This document shows positions 18,021 through 26,518 of a stretch of DNA of 64,000 nucleotides, piece after piece (the stretch's first letter is position 1; each line of letters starts with the position of its first letter). The notes under the pieces were generated by a model, which worked only from the letters and a program-made list of their open reading frames with translations, was not told the origin of the DNA and ran no database searches. The stretch comes from Fibrobacter sp. UWT2 (GTDB taxonomy: Bacteria > Fibrobacterota > Fibrobacteria > Fibrobacterales > Fibrobacteraceae), in contig NZ_FRBF01000005.1 of NCBI RefSeq assembly GCF_900142545.1, positions 1-64,000 of the forward strand. The letters run 5' to 3'. Position numbers and translations under genes: made by a program.

Positions 18021-18899
18021 ATGCATTACACTCCCTACCGAGACTTACTGCTGAAGGTTTTCCCGAATTACCTGAAGGTGCGCAAGCTCCCGCTGAATGG
18101 CGGCATGAGCTGCCCGAATCTGGACGGCACCAAGAGTTTTTCGGGTTGCAGTTACTGCAATAACCGCAGTTTTAGCCCCGTATTTGACCAGGCGAAGGTC
18201 TCGATTCAGGAACAGCTCGACAAATTTGTGCCGAGGCTCCGCGAAAAGTACCCGAACGCAGGCATTTTGGCCTACTTGCAGCCGTACACGAATACGCACG
18301 CGCCGCTGGAACACCTGAAAGGAATCATCGACCCGATTATCAAGCATAAGGAAATTGCGGGCCTTGCCATCGGCACGCGCCCGGACTGCCTCGAAGAAGA
18401 CAAGGTCGCCTACCTCGCGGAACTTAACCGCAAAAAGCCGATTATCGTGGAAATCGGCCTACAAACCGCAAACGATTTGACGCTCGCCGCCATCAACCGC
18501 AGGCATACCCTCGCCGAATTCACGGACGCCGTCAAGCGCTGCCAGGCGGCAGGACTCACCGTCACCACGCACGTCATCGTGGGCCTCCCCGGCGAAACCA
18601 TGGAAGATTTCAAGCACACCGCCCAGGTGGTACGCGACCTGAAACTCGCCGCGGTCAAGATTCACCCGCTGCACATTGTGGCAGGCACTGTCATGGCGCA
18701 GGACTACGCCAACGGCGAAATCAAGCTCCTGACCTTCGAAGAATACTGCGAAGCGGTGGCTGAAATGATCAAGATTATCGGCTTCGAGACCGCCATCGAG
18801 CGATTTAGCGGCGAAAGCCCGAGCGACATGCTCATCGCCCCCGACTGGTGCGGCGAAAGGGACAAGATTATCGCCACGGTCGAGAAGTTGCTTGATTAG
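18021..18899 (+). CDS. yhcC: YhcC-type radical SAM protein (TIGR01212)
   Basis: The 292-residue protein has the radical-SAM cysteines in a spaced CX11CX2C arrangement (Cys31, Cys43, Cys46), which is characteristic of the TIGR01212/YhcC group rather than the classic CX3CX2C. The motifs GGMSCPNLDG, LAYLQPYTNTHA, GTRPDC, EIGLQT and HVIVGLPGE follow in order. Members are cytoplasmic iron-sulfur enzymes of uncertain reaction, sometimes linked to tRNA or oxygen-sensitive metabolism. It is followed after 21 bases by apt. The start is decided by homology and the TATATT box just upstream. Confidence 0.9.
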   Translation: MHYTPYRDLLLKVFPNYLKVRKLPLNGGMSCPNLDGTKSFSGCSYCNNRSFSPVFDQAKVSIQEQLDKFVPRLREKYPNAGILAYLQPYTNTHAPLEHLKGIIDPIIKHKEIAGLAIGTRPDCLEEDKVAYLAELNRKKPIIVEIGLQTANDLTLAAINRRHTLAEFTDAVKRCQAAGLTVTTHVIVGLPGETMEDFKHTAQVVRDLKLAAVKIHPLHIVAGTVMAQDYANGEIKLLTFEEYCEAVAEMIKIIGFETAIERFSGESPSDMLIAPDWCGERDKIIATVEKLLD

Positions 18900-18906
18900 A
18901 ATTTCT

Positions 18907-18912
18907 TATATT
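18907..18912 (+). promoter_or_regulatory. Start-proximal TATATT box of apt
   Basis: It sits in the 21-base gap after yhcC, ending 8 bases before ATG 18921, so apt may have its own leaderless transcript in addition to read-through. Confidence 0.45.
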
Positions 18913-18920
18913 AAAAAAGA

Positions 18921-19445
18921 ATGAAACAGATTGAAGACTACATTATCTCTGTTCCGGATTTTCCGAAGCCAGGGATTCTTTTTCGCGATGTCACGGGGAT
19001 TCTTGGCGATGCCGACGGTCTAAAACTGACACTTGACTCGCTATACAAGACACTCGAAAAAGTGGAATTTGACGTAGTCGCAGGGCTTGAGGCACGAGGT
19101 TTTCTGTTCGGGGTCCCAATTGCCGAGCATTTCCAAAAGCCGTTTGTACCCGTACGCAAGAAGGGCAAGCTCCCCCGCGAAACAGTTTCAACTGATTACA
19201 AGCTTGAATATGGCGGAGCCTGCATCGAAATCCACAAGGATTCCATAAAGCCGGGACAACGAGTTCTTATCGTAGACGACTTGCTTGCAACTGGAGGAAC
19301 AGCGAAAGCAGCCGCCACACTCGTCGAAAAGCTTGGAGGGAACGTAGAACTTTTCGCATTTGTAATTGAACTTTTTGACTTGCACGGGCGCGAAGCGCTC
19401 AAGGGTTACCGAGTGGAATCGCTTACCAGGTTCCCGGGGCACTAA
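18921..19445 (+). CDS. apt: Adenine phosphoribosyltransferase
   Basis: This 174-residue enzyme makes AMP from adenine and PRPP in purine salvage. The N-terminal PDFPKPGILFRDVT, the GLEARGF substrate loop, RKKGKLPRET and the PRPP-binding VLIVDDLLATGGTA (about 114-127) are all intact. Length is normal. It is followed by a purine permease gene, so uptake and salvage are adjacent. The gap to the permease contains three heptamer units (GTAGGCA, GTAGGAA, GTAGACA). Confidence 0.95.
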   Translation: MKQIEDYIISVPDFPKPGILFRDVTGILGDADGLKLTLDSLYKTLEKVEFDVVAGLEARGFLFGVPIAEHFQKPFVPVRKKGKLPRETVSTDYKLEYGGACIEIHKDSIKPGQRVLIVDDLLATGGTAKAAATLVEKLGGNVELFAFVIELFDLHGREALKGYRVESLTRFPGH

Positions 19446-19451
19446 TGGTTT

Positions 19452-19472
19452 GTAGGCAGTAGGAAGTAGACA
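19452..19472. repeat. Three heptamer units between apt and the purine permease
   Basis: GTAGGCA, GTAGGAA and GTAGACA follow each other without gaps. The same three unit types occur in the long array at 46869-46973. Confidence 0.7.
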
Positions 19473-19493
19473 GTTTTTAAGGAAGAAGGGAAA

Positions 19494-20981
19494 ATGCAAG
19501 AGAACAATAAAAAATCATTCATGTACAAGGCCGGTCGTGAACTCAAAAAAGAATTTTTCTTTCTTGACAAGTTTTTCAAGTTGAGCGACAACCAGGCCAA
19601 CATCCACACCGAAATTCTGGCTGGCCTCATGACCTTCATGACCATGGCCTACATTCTGGCGGTGAACCCCGAAATTCTTTCGGCCGCAGGAATGCCCAAG
19701 GGCGGCGTCTTCATCGCCACCGTCATCGCAGCCGCCGTCGGTTCTGCCCTCATGGGCTTTGTCGCAAAATACCCCTTTGCACTTGCCCCTGGCCTTGGCA
19801 TAAACGCCTTCTTTGCCTACACCGTGGTGCTGAGCATGGGCTACAGCTGGCAATTCGCCTTGCTCGCCGTCTTTATCGAAGGCATTTTGTTCTTAATCCT
19901 TTCAATCGTTTCTGTCCGCGAAAAAATCTTTAACAGCATTCCCATTTCGCTCAAATCGGGCGCTGCAGTCGGCATCGGCATATTCATTGCCTTTATCGCC
20001 CTGCAGGGCGGTAAAATCGTCGTCGCCAACAATTCCACCATCGTAAGCCTCATCAACTTCCACATGGTCGACATGCACACGAGCGGCATCTGGGCGATTC
20101 TTACCCTGTTGGGCATTATCATTACCTCGGCTTTCTTGATTAAAGGAATCCGCGGCGCCATTCTGCTTGGAATTTTTGCAACCTGGCTGCTAGGCATCAT
20201 CACCGAATTTGTTGGAATCTACGTTCCGAACCCGGAAGCGGGATTCCATTCCGTGATTCCGCAGTTTACCGATTACCTGCAGGGACTAGAACGTTCCTTC
20301 CGTGAATTCGGAATCACCTGCGGTGCACTTTTCCATCCGGAATCCTGGACGCTCACCCAAGGCAATGCGATTGTCGGCCAGGGATTTTCGCTCTTCAAGT
20401 CGCTCGATTTCTTTGTCGTGATTTTCGCTTTCTTCTTTGTAGACCTGTTCGATACGCTGGGCACCCTGATTGGAGTCTCGTTCCGTGGCGGTTTCCTGAA
20501 AGAAGACGGCAAGCTCCCCCGCATTTCTCAAGCGCTCAGCTGCGATGCTATCGCCACCTCGATCGGAGCCATTTGCGGAACTTCGACCACGACCACCTAC
20601 GTGGAAAGTGCCGCCGGTGTCACCTACGGCGGAAAGACAGGCCTCACCGCCGTCTCGGTCGCTCTATTCTTCTTGCTTTCGCTCCTTTTTGCCCCCATAT
20701 TTATGGCGATTCCGGGCTTTGCAACAGCCCCCGCACTCATCATGGTCGCCTACTTCATGATGACATCCATCGCTAAAATCGACTGGACCAATCCGAGAGA
20801 ATCGATTCCCGCCTTTATCTGCATGATCGCCATGCCGCTCACCTATTCCATTTCGGACGGCATCATGTTCGGCGTCATTTCTTACACCTTCATAAACGCT
20901 CTCACCGGCAAGATCAAGAATGTTCACTGGGTCATGATTGTGCTCACCGTGATATTCTTGCTCAAGTATGCTTTGATGTAG
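19494..20981 (+). CDS. NCS2-family purine (hypoxanthine/guanine/adenine) permease
   Basis: The 495-residue membrane protein matches the AzgA/PbuG branch of NCS2 transporters: LSDNQANIHTEILAGLMTFM at the start, FVDLFDTLGTLIGV in the middle and GTSTTTTYVESAAGV shortly after, the conserved family motifs. About 12-14 hydrophobic segments are evident. It would import purine bases by proton symport across the inner membrane, feeding the apt enzyme encoded just upstream. The start has a strong AAGGAAGAAGGG purine-rich site. Confidence 0.9.
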   Translation: MQENNKKSFMYKAGRELKKEFFFLDKFFKLSDNQANIHTEILAGLMTFMTMAYILAVNPEILSAAGMPKGGVFIATVIAAAVGSALMGFVAKYPFALAPGLGINAFFAYTVVLSMGYSWQFALLAVFIEGILFLILSIVSVREKIFNSIPISLKSGAAVGIGIFIAFIALQGGKIVVANNSTIVSLINFHMVDMHTSGIWAILTLLGIIITSAFLIKGIRGAILLGIFATWLLGIITEFVGIYVPNPEAGFHSVIPQFTDYLQGLERSFREFGITCGALFHPESWTLTQGNAIVGQGFSLFKSLDFFVVIFAFFFVDLFDTLGTLIGVSFRGGFLKEDGKLPRISQALSCDAIATSIGAICGTSTTTTYVESAAGVTYGGKTGLTAVSVALFFLLSLLFAPIFMAIPGFATAPALIMVAYFMMTSIAKIDWTNPRESIPAFICMIAMPLTYSISDGIMFGVISYTFINALTGKIKNVHWVMIVLTVIFLLKYALM

Positions 20982-21001
20982 AAACAGAACTTAGAGCTTA
21001 G

Positions 21002-21030
21002 TTGGTTGAGCTTAGAAAATTTTATATTTG
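21002..21030 (+). promoter_or_regulatory. Probable argH promoter
   Basis: TATATTTG (21023-21030) has a TTG 18 bases upstream (21002-21004), similar to the Bacteroidota arrangement. The leader is about 25 bases with an AAAGGA ribosome-binding site. Confidence 0.45.
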
Positions 21031-21058
21031 CACGCGAAAAAAACAAAAGGATTTGCAA

Positions 21059-22507
21059 ATGGCACAAAACAAGAGCAACGTGAAAACGAATTCCGGCAAA
21101 ACATCTTCTGCCAAGAAAGGCACCCAGACCAACATGTGGACCGGCCGTTTTGCTAGCGGCATGGCACAGAGCATGGTGGACCTGAGCTTCAGCCTGCAAT
21201 TCGACGCCGAACTCATTGAAGAAGACATCGAAGGCAGCATCGGCCACGGCAAGGGCCTGGTGGAATCCGGCGTGCTCAGCAAGGCCGACTACAAGAAGAT
21301 TTGCGACGGCTTGGCCAGCATCCTCAAGGACTACAAGGCCGGCAAGAACCTGTGGCAGGAATCGGATGAAGACATTCACATGGCCGTGGAACGCGTGCTC
21401 ACCGAACGCATCGGTGCCCTCGGCAAGAAGATCCACACGGGCCGCAGCCGTAACGACCAGGTCTGCACGGACTTCAAGCTTTACATGCGCCACCGCGCCG
21501 CCGAAATCCGCACCCTCGAAGTTTCTTTGATGGAAACGGTTCTCGACCTCGCCAAGAAATACTTCGGCAAGATGATGCCGGGTTACACCCACCTGCAGCA
21601 GGCACAGCCCATCTACTTCAGCCATTACCTGATGAGCATGTTCTTTGCCGTGAGCCGCGACGTGAAGCGCCTCGACAACTTCCTGGAACTGCACAGCGAA
21701 CTCCCGCTCGGTAGTGGCGCTATGGCAGGCTCTGCATTCCCGTACCACCGCGCCCTCGTTGCAAAGGAACTCGGATTTAACGGCGTTAGCCCGAACAGCA
21801 TCGACGCCGTGAGCCACCGCGACATGATGCTCGAATTCGAAGCCGACCTCGCGATTATCGCAAACACCATGAGCCGCTACGCCGAAGACTTCGTGAACTG
21901 GAGCACCAGCGAATTCGGCTACCTCACCTTGCACGACGCTTTCTCTAGCGGTTCCTCGATGATGCCGCAGAAGAAGAACCCCGACTCCATGGAACTTATC
22001 CGCGGAAAATCCGGCCGCATGCTCGGCAACTTCAGCGCCCTCTACACTCTGGTGAAGGGTGCGCCGCTCAGCTACAGCCGCGACCTGCAAGAAGACAAGG
22101 AACCGGTATTCGACTCCGTGCATAACGTGAAGGTGATTCTCCGCGTGATGAAGGAAGCACTCGAAAGCGCACGTTTCAATTTCGACAAGATGCATGCGAA
22201 GATGCTGCCGGCGCTGCTGGCTACCGACCTCGCTGACTTGCTGGTCGAATCTGGCGTGCCGTTCCGCGATGCCCACCACGTGGTCGGTAGCCTGGTCGGC
22301 GAAGCCGCCCGCCAAGGCCTCGAATTCACGGACCTCTCCGATGAGGCCTGGGCCAGCGCCGGTGTCCCGAACGTGAAGCAGATGAAGAAGACTCTCACGT
22401 TTGAATACAGCGTGTCCCGCCGCAACATCGAAGGCGGTACGGGCCCGAAGTCCGTGAAGCAGCAGTTCAGCAAGGCCGAAGCCATTCTGAAGAAATTCAA
22501 GAAGTAG
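21059..22507 (+). CDS. argH: Argininosuccinate lyase
   Basis: The 482-residue enzyme cleaves argininosuccinate to arginine and fumarate in arginine biosynthesis. Family motifs include MWTGRFASG, HTGRSRNDQV, YTHLQQAQP, and the catalytic signature GSSMMPQKKNPD. The ATG at 21059 is chosen for AAAGGA eight bases upstream; the ORF is open further up but starts there lack sites. Compared with most ArgH proteins it has an N-terminal extension of about 25 Lys/Ser/Asn/Thr-rich residues before the conserved MWTGRF. A terminator follows. No other arg gene is nearby. Confidence 0.95.
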   Translation: MAQNKSNVKTNSGKTSSAKKGTQTNMWTGRFASGMAQSMVDLSFSLQFDAELIEEDIEGSIGHGKGLVESGVLSKADYKKICDGLASILKDYKAGKNLWQESDEDIHMAVERVLTERIGALGKKIHTGRSRNDQVCTDFKLYMRHRAAEIRTLEVSLMETVLDLAKKYFGKMMPGYTHLQQAQPIYFSHYLMSMFFAVSRDVKRLDNFLELHSELPLGSGAMAGSAFPYHRALVAKELGFNGVSPNSIDAVSHRDMMLEFEADLAIIANTMSRYAEDFVNWSTSEFGYLTLHDAFSSGSSMMPQKKNPDSMELIRGKSGRMLGNFSALYTLVKGAPLSYSRDLQEDKEPVFDSVHNVKVILRVMKEALESARFNFDKMHAKMLPALLATDLADLLVESGVPFRDAHHVVGSLVGEAARQGLEFTDLSDEAWASAGVPNVKQMKKTLTFEYSVSRRNIEGGTGPKSVKQQFSKAEAILKKFKK

Positions 22508-22539
22508 TCTTCAGGCTCGCCTCTTTAGCAATTAGAAAA

Positions 22540-22562
22540 GCCTCTCGAACGAGAGGCTTTTT
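22540..22562. terminator. Bidirectional terminator between argH and the envelope operon
   Basis: GCCTCTC-GAAC-GAGAGGC followed by TTTTT, with AAAA on the other side, so it can serve both the argH transcript and the converging four-gene operon. Confidence 0.9.
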
Positions 22563-22575
22563 CATTGGCATTTTT

Positions 22576-23742
22576 TTACCAGAGTTCTACGCCAAGGCCG
22601 ATAGCGAAGGTGTGGCGAATGGCACTCATTTCAACGCCATCCACATTATAGAACTCCAAGCTTCCAAACTGCACCATATATTTCAGGCGCAAGTCGACTG
22701 CAACAGAAGTCGCACCATAGCGGGCAGGCTTCGTCGCGAAAATGCGGAAATCAACGTTGTTGCCCAAGACAAAGTCAGAAGACTCGGCCGCTTCATCGGC
22801 ACACATATAAGTCGTAAAACCTAAGCCCAAGAACGGTTCGACACGCAGGAACCTTGAATCAAATGCCGTAAAACCAGCCGTGAAACCAACCGTTTCGTCT
22901 TCAGATTCATAATCCCAACGGTAATCCATCGGCAACGTAATCAAGCCATAAGACAAGAAAGCGTTCAAGCTGATACGCCACACTCTAATGGTAAGGTCCG
23001 CCATAAAGGCATCGCCCATCTTGTCATCAAGATAATCCGTCGCTTCGCCACTCAAAAATCCGCGCCAAGTATAAATGTGGGCGCCAAGGCCGCCCGTATA
23101 ATACTTGTGTTTCAACGGGTCTTCCTTAAAATCGCGCGCACGCTTCCAGCTGCGTTCAACATAAGGAATGGTATAGGTTCTTAAAAATTCGGCATACGGC
23201 GAAGTCGGATGGAACATCGTGTAATCTTTAGCCGCAGCAATGAACGCTTCTCCGGAAGCCAAATCTTCTTGCATCAATTCCGAATAGAGCAAGGCGCGAT
23301 AAAGCTTCTTGTCTTCTTCCTTCACATCGGAATTGTTCACAATAGCGTACAGGGAATCTGCCTTGGCCCTCGTAAACGGCACCAGGCCGCGACGCAAGTA
23401 CGCCGCCAACGGGTCATCGGCCACTATCCGCAATTCTTCTTTCGGCTTGTATTTCGGATCCAGAACCGTTCTCCGCAAATCCGCATAAATCGGAAGCGCA
23501 GATTCGTAATCGCCAAGTTCCATATACACCAGGTATTCTTCAAAGCGAATCAGCGGAGCCCCGTCTTTCACGTTTTTTTGCAGGTAACCCAAGGCCTGCC
23601 CGGCACGTTCCTTGTTTCCCGTTTCCAAGGCGGTCTTTAGGGCGTCACGGGCTCTGGAAAACAGCTCTTTCTTGGAGACCTGTTCATCGGCAAAAACAAG
23701 GCTAGCACATAAGGCTACAAGTAGGAACAAACGTTTCTTCAT
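22576..23742 (-). CDS. Periplasmic helical plus C-terminal beta-barrel outer-membrane protein (paralog 2)
   Basis: The 388-residue protein has a signal peptide, a helical region (about 20-190) with TPR-like features such as GQALGYLQKN and YMELGDYESALPIYADL, and a C-terminal barrel of aromatic strands starting at YTGGLGAHIYTWRGF and ending in a Trp (GLGVELW). It resembles the next upstream gene product in layout (both have YTGGLG at the barrel start and end in LW), so the two are tandem paralogs. It is the last gene of a four-gene operon, starting 3 bases after the preceding stop. Function unknown; an outer-membrane complex is likely. Confidence 0.65.
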   Translation of the reverse strand: MKKRLFLLVALCASLVFADEQVSKKELFSRARDALKTALETGNKERAGQALGYLQKNVKDGAPLIRFEEYLVYMELGDYESALPIYADLRRTVLDPKYKPKEELRIVADDPLAAYLRRGLVPFTRAKADSLYAIVNNSDVKEEDKKLYRALLYSELMQEDLASGEAFIAAAKDYTMFHPTSPYAEFLRTYTIPYVERSWKRARDFKEDPLKHKYYTGGLGAHIYTWRGFLSGEATDYLDDKMGDAFMADLTIRVWRISLNAFLSYGLITLPMDYRWDYESEDETVGFTAGFTAFDSRFLRVEPFLGLGFTTYMCADEAAESSDFVLGNNVDFRIFATKPARYGATSVAVDLRLKYMVQFGSLEFYNVDGVEMSAIRHTFAIGLGVELW

Positions 23743-23745
23743 ACA

Positions 23746-25098
23746 TTACCAAAGATAAATGCCCAAACCTAAACTGAAGAATACCATGTAGCCATCGCCC
23801 TTCGCCACATCGCAATCGATGCTCATGTTCGAAATGCCAACACGCCCCACCAGGCTAAACGAGGTCAGCTTGGAATCCGAGAGCAGGAAATACGTCGTTC
23901 CGAACTTGAAGTCAAAATTTGCACCCACGACAAACCCGGTCATTTCGTCGCCCATCGACGAATCGTCGTCATTTACAGACCAGGAATGATCCGAAGGTTT
24001 GTCGGAGCCTCTCGAATAGGAATTGATCGTAGAGAAATTGCCGAACGGCGTCGAAGCTCCAATAAAGGGGCGGAACTTGAAGTAGCGGCTGTCGTAGAGC
24101 ACGAATCCCAAATCCCAGTCGAGAGTTTCGATACCGTTCAAGGCCGTATTGAAGTAACCGATCGAAAGAGCGAATCTCTTGAACTGCAAATAGAATTCCA
24201 AATGCACGGGATTGACGGAAGCTTCTTCCAAATCCTTGCGGTAAAGATTGTCATAACCCGAAGCGACACCGCCGCCAAGTAAGTAAAGGTTAAAGCCTAA
24301 ACCGCCAGTGTAGAGTTTATCTTGAATGACCTTTTCCTTGTTCTTCGCACGGTCTTCCATGTACATGCTAAAGGTGTCGATACGCTGCATAGGCAACAGG
24401 ACGGCCTTCTGGAGCCATTCCACATCGGGATTATTCGGGTACTGGTTGACAAAACGTTCTACCAGGCCACGCATCTTTTCGAGATTCTTTTCATTCCAGT
24501 AGGCACCATCCAGCTTCATCAAGATTTCGAGTTCATCTTTCTCTTCTTCCTTGATTCTAGACTGGCGAATGCTTATGGAATAGCGACTATAAAGGTCTGC
24601 ACTCGAGGTATCCAGATTCATCACCGTATTCTTGACATAGAGATGCAAGCCGTCATCTTTAGCCACCTTGTATCCGGCGTCCACCTCGAGAGTATCGTAA
24701 GCAGTCCTGTATTCTTGTACCAGGTGCGGAATCAACTGCCTGTACATCTTTAGATCGAGATAGATAAACTTCTTCTCAACCTCTAGAATCGGGAGGCATT
24801 CCTTGGTCTGCATGGCTTCCAGTTCGCGGATATTTGCGCTGACCTTGGCCGTATCCTTGTGCTTGATATTTTCAAGCAGGGTCTCGCGCAGCTTGTAGAC
24901 CGGTTCCATGTCCGCATAATCACTCGGAGTCATCAAGCTCTGTTCAAAAGCATCCGTTGAAGAATCAGCAGAAGCGTTTTCATTTTCGGCAGCAGCTTCC
25001 GAAGAGCCGCCCATCAGGGACTTTTCAAAATCGTCGTAATCGTCCGCCCAGGCGAACGTCAACAAGCCCAAGCTCAGAATGAAGGCTATTTTTCCCAT
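23746..25098 (-). CDS. Periplasmic helical plus C-terminal beta-barrel outer-membrane protein (paralog 1)
   Basis: The 450-residue product has a signal peptide, a low-complexity acidic/Ser segment (~20-50), a helical region with an ERFVNQYPNNPDVEWLQ TPR-like element, and a barrel beginning YTGGLGFNLYLLGGG and ending in LGLGIYLW. Layout and motifs match the downstream 388-residue protein, indicating duplication. Its start overlaps the end of the lipoprotein gene by 13 bases, so translation is coupled. I do not recognise a named family. The combination suggests an outer-membrane pore or assembly factor with a periplasmic scaffold. Confidence 0.65.
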   Translation of the reverse strand: MGKIAFILSLGLLTFAWADDYDDFEKSLMGGSSEAAAENENASADSSTDAFEQSLMTPSDYADMEPVYKLRETLLENIKHKDTAKVSANIRELEAMQTKECLPILEVEKKFIYLDLKMYRQLIPHLVQEYRTAYDTLEVDAGYKVAKDDGLHLYVKNTVMNLDTSSADLYSRYSISIRQSRIKEEEKDELEILMKLDGAYWNEKNLEKMRGLVERFVNQYPNNPDVEWLQKAVLLPMQRIDTFSMYMEDRAKNKEKVIQDKLYTGGLGFNLYLLGGGVASGYDNLYRKDLEEASVNPVHLEFYLQFKRFALSIGYFNTALNGIETLDWDLGFVLYDSRYFKFRPFIGASTPFGNFSTINSYSRGSDKPSDHSWSVNDDDSSMGDEMTGFVVGANFDFKFGTTYFLLSDSKLTSFSLVGRVGISNMSIDCDVAKGDGYMVFFSLGLGIYLW

Positions 25099-25562
25099 GA
25101 AGCCTCCTTATTCCGTTCGCGTTCAATAATCTTTTGATCCTGTTCCAGCTTGGCCTGGGCAGGAGTTTCGGCGTAGTAGAAATCTGCGAGAATGGTCACG
25201 CAAGTCCTTCCAGAAGTCGAAACGGCAACGCCCCCCACGAAAGTGGTCGTTCCCGGAACATAGACATCCTTGATGCGCTTGGCGAAAACAAAGTTCGCAC
25301 CCGCATGGCGGGCCTTTTCCAAGGTCACATCGATCATCTTGTCCAAGGTGCAGGCATCGTTGGACGTCGTTTCAAAAGTCCCGCGATAGATTCCGTTTTC
25401 CGGAACAACGGGAATATCCTTGGCCAGCACGAATGCCACCGGAGTCTGGGCATCCAACGGTTTCACGTCCGTATTGTCGGCATTCAAGACCTTGGCCTTG
25501 AAGCTACAGGCGTTAAACAGGAATAACGCCAGTCCCATGAATATGACAGCTAAAAATCTCAC
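25086..25562 (-). CDS. Small lipoprotein in the envelope operon
   Basis: The 158-residue protein begins with GTG directly after the TAG stop of the previous gene, with GAGG five bases upstream. It has a lipoprotein signal (FLFNAC, Cys at about 19). The mature part contains DACTLDKMIDVTLEKARHAGANFVFAKR, which looks like the surface-entry/DUF4156-type fold where a conserved Cys pairs with a later Cys (RTCVTI). The C-terminus is a charged helix. It overlaps the next gene by 13 bases. Function unknown; it is likely a small outer- or inner-membrane-anchored partner of the barrel proteins. Confidence 0.65.
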   Translation of the reverse strand: MRFLAVIFMGLALFLFNACSFKAKVLNADNTDVKPLDAQTPVAFVLAKDIPVVPENGIYRGTFETTSNDACTLDKMIDVTLEKARHAGANFVFAKRIKDVYVPGTTTFVGGVAVSTSGRTCVTILADFYYAETPAQAKLEQDQKIIERERNKEASWEK

Positions 25563-26357
25563 CTAATCCTCCACACAACGCACCGAACAGTTCTTGTAAG
25601 AATTTCCGCCTTGGAATTCCTGGACTTCGTCATAGTTCGTGAATTCGAAGAGTTCCCCCGTACTCGTCCAGTAACAGACATCGCCATAATTCCTGTATTG
25701 CACATCAAGCACAGAAAAACCAAGAAGATTCAAGCCGTCGTAATCCCAAGACCCTTTCGACTTCAAAACCTTCCCCGCATAGTACTTTCCACCCGCATAT
25801 TCAAGCAAACGGTTCCAATCCTTTTCTTTGGGAACATGGAAACCTCTGGGGCAAGCATCGTGGATATCAGCGTAATAATAGCCGACACCGCAAAAATCGT
25901 CGCACTTCCTATAATCAATATGAACGGATCTCGCTACCTCGAAATCCAGGTTTTCGGCAAACCACCAGCGGCCATCAATCCTTACGAGTGTATAAATATG
26001 GCCATCTCGTTCATCTTCATAGGCATCATAAACCGGATCCGGATAATCCAATTCGCTGAGGATTTCGGCCAGGCGAGCCGAATCGGAATCAAAATAGGGA
26101 ATGCTGCTACGATCTTCGATCCAAAATTCTTTCGTAAAAACCCAAATGCCATCGGAACAAGCGTAATTCACACCACTATTTTCGATATAGAAAACAACCC
26201 CTTCCCTGCTTTTAGTGCAGAGAGGCAAGTCAACCCTGTTACCGACCCTATAAGATGCCGCAACATTGGAATAATCCGTCTTGGGCTCGTACCCTTTATC
26301 GCTATAGCACCCGCCCAAAACCAGCGCACACAACAATATTTTATACAAATATTTCAT
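25563..26357 (-). CDS. FISUMP-domain lipoprotein, first gene of envelope operon
   Basis: The 264-residue protein starts at ATG 26357 (MKYLYKILLCALVLGGC), with a clear lipobox LGGC; an upstream in-frame start at 26381 would spoil the signal. After a variable N-terminal part, a FISUMP domain begins at DERDGHIYTLVRIDGRWWFAENL (first motif only quoted in part) and continues through CPRGFHVP, WNRLLEY and YWTSTG to NCSVRCVED at the end. A TATATT box ends 7 bases before the ATG and no ribosome-binding site is present. The gene leads a four-gene operon whose stop and start codons touch or overlap. Confidence 0.8.
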   Translation of the reverse strand: MKYLYKILLCALVLGGCYSDKGYEPKTDYSNVAASYRVGNRVDLPLCTKSREGVVFYIENSGVNYACSDGIWVFTKEFWIEDRSSIPYFDSDSARLAEILSELDYPDPVYDAYEDERDGHIYTLVRIDGRWWFAENLDFEVARSVHIDYRKCDDFCGVGYYYADIHDACPRGFHVPKEKDWNRLLEYAGGKYYAGKVLKSKGSWDYDGLNLLGFSVLDVQYRNYGDVCYWTSTGELFEFTNYDEVQEFQGGNSYKNCSVRCVED

Positions 26358-26364
26358 AACAAAC

Positions 26365-26370
26365 AATATA
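26365..26370 (-). promoter_or_regulatory. Start-proximal TATATT box of the envelope operon
   Basis: The hexamer ends 7 bases before ATG 26357, predicting a leaderless four-gene mRNA. Confidence 0.5.
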
Positions 26371-26434
26371 AAAAACGACAAGGGAGGGCATAGCCAACCT
26401 TAATCGTTATAGCACCGACAGGTGCCCACGAAAA

Positions 26435-26461
26435 TAAACCGCCCGAGAATCGGGCGGTTTA
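26435..26461 (-). terminator. Terminator hairpin downstream of glyS
   Basis: AAACCGCCCG and CGGGCGGTTT form a 10-base stem; read on the minus strand it is followed by ATTTTCG. It lies about 58-84 bases past the glyS stop. Confidence 0.75.
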
Positions 26462-26483
26462 TTAAGTGCAGGGAGGGTCTCTT

Positions 26484-26510
26484 AGGGAGGGGGTGGTAGA
26501 CCCCCTCCCT
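26484..26510. other. Perfect 11-bp GC-rich hairpin after glyS
   Basis: AGGGAGGGGGT and ACCCCCTCCCT pair around GGTAG. It has no T-tract and lies directly behind the glyS stop codon, ahead of the true terminator, so it may protect the 3' end of the message. Confidence 0.6.
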
Positions 26511-26518
26511 AGTCATAT

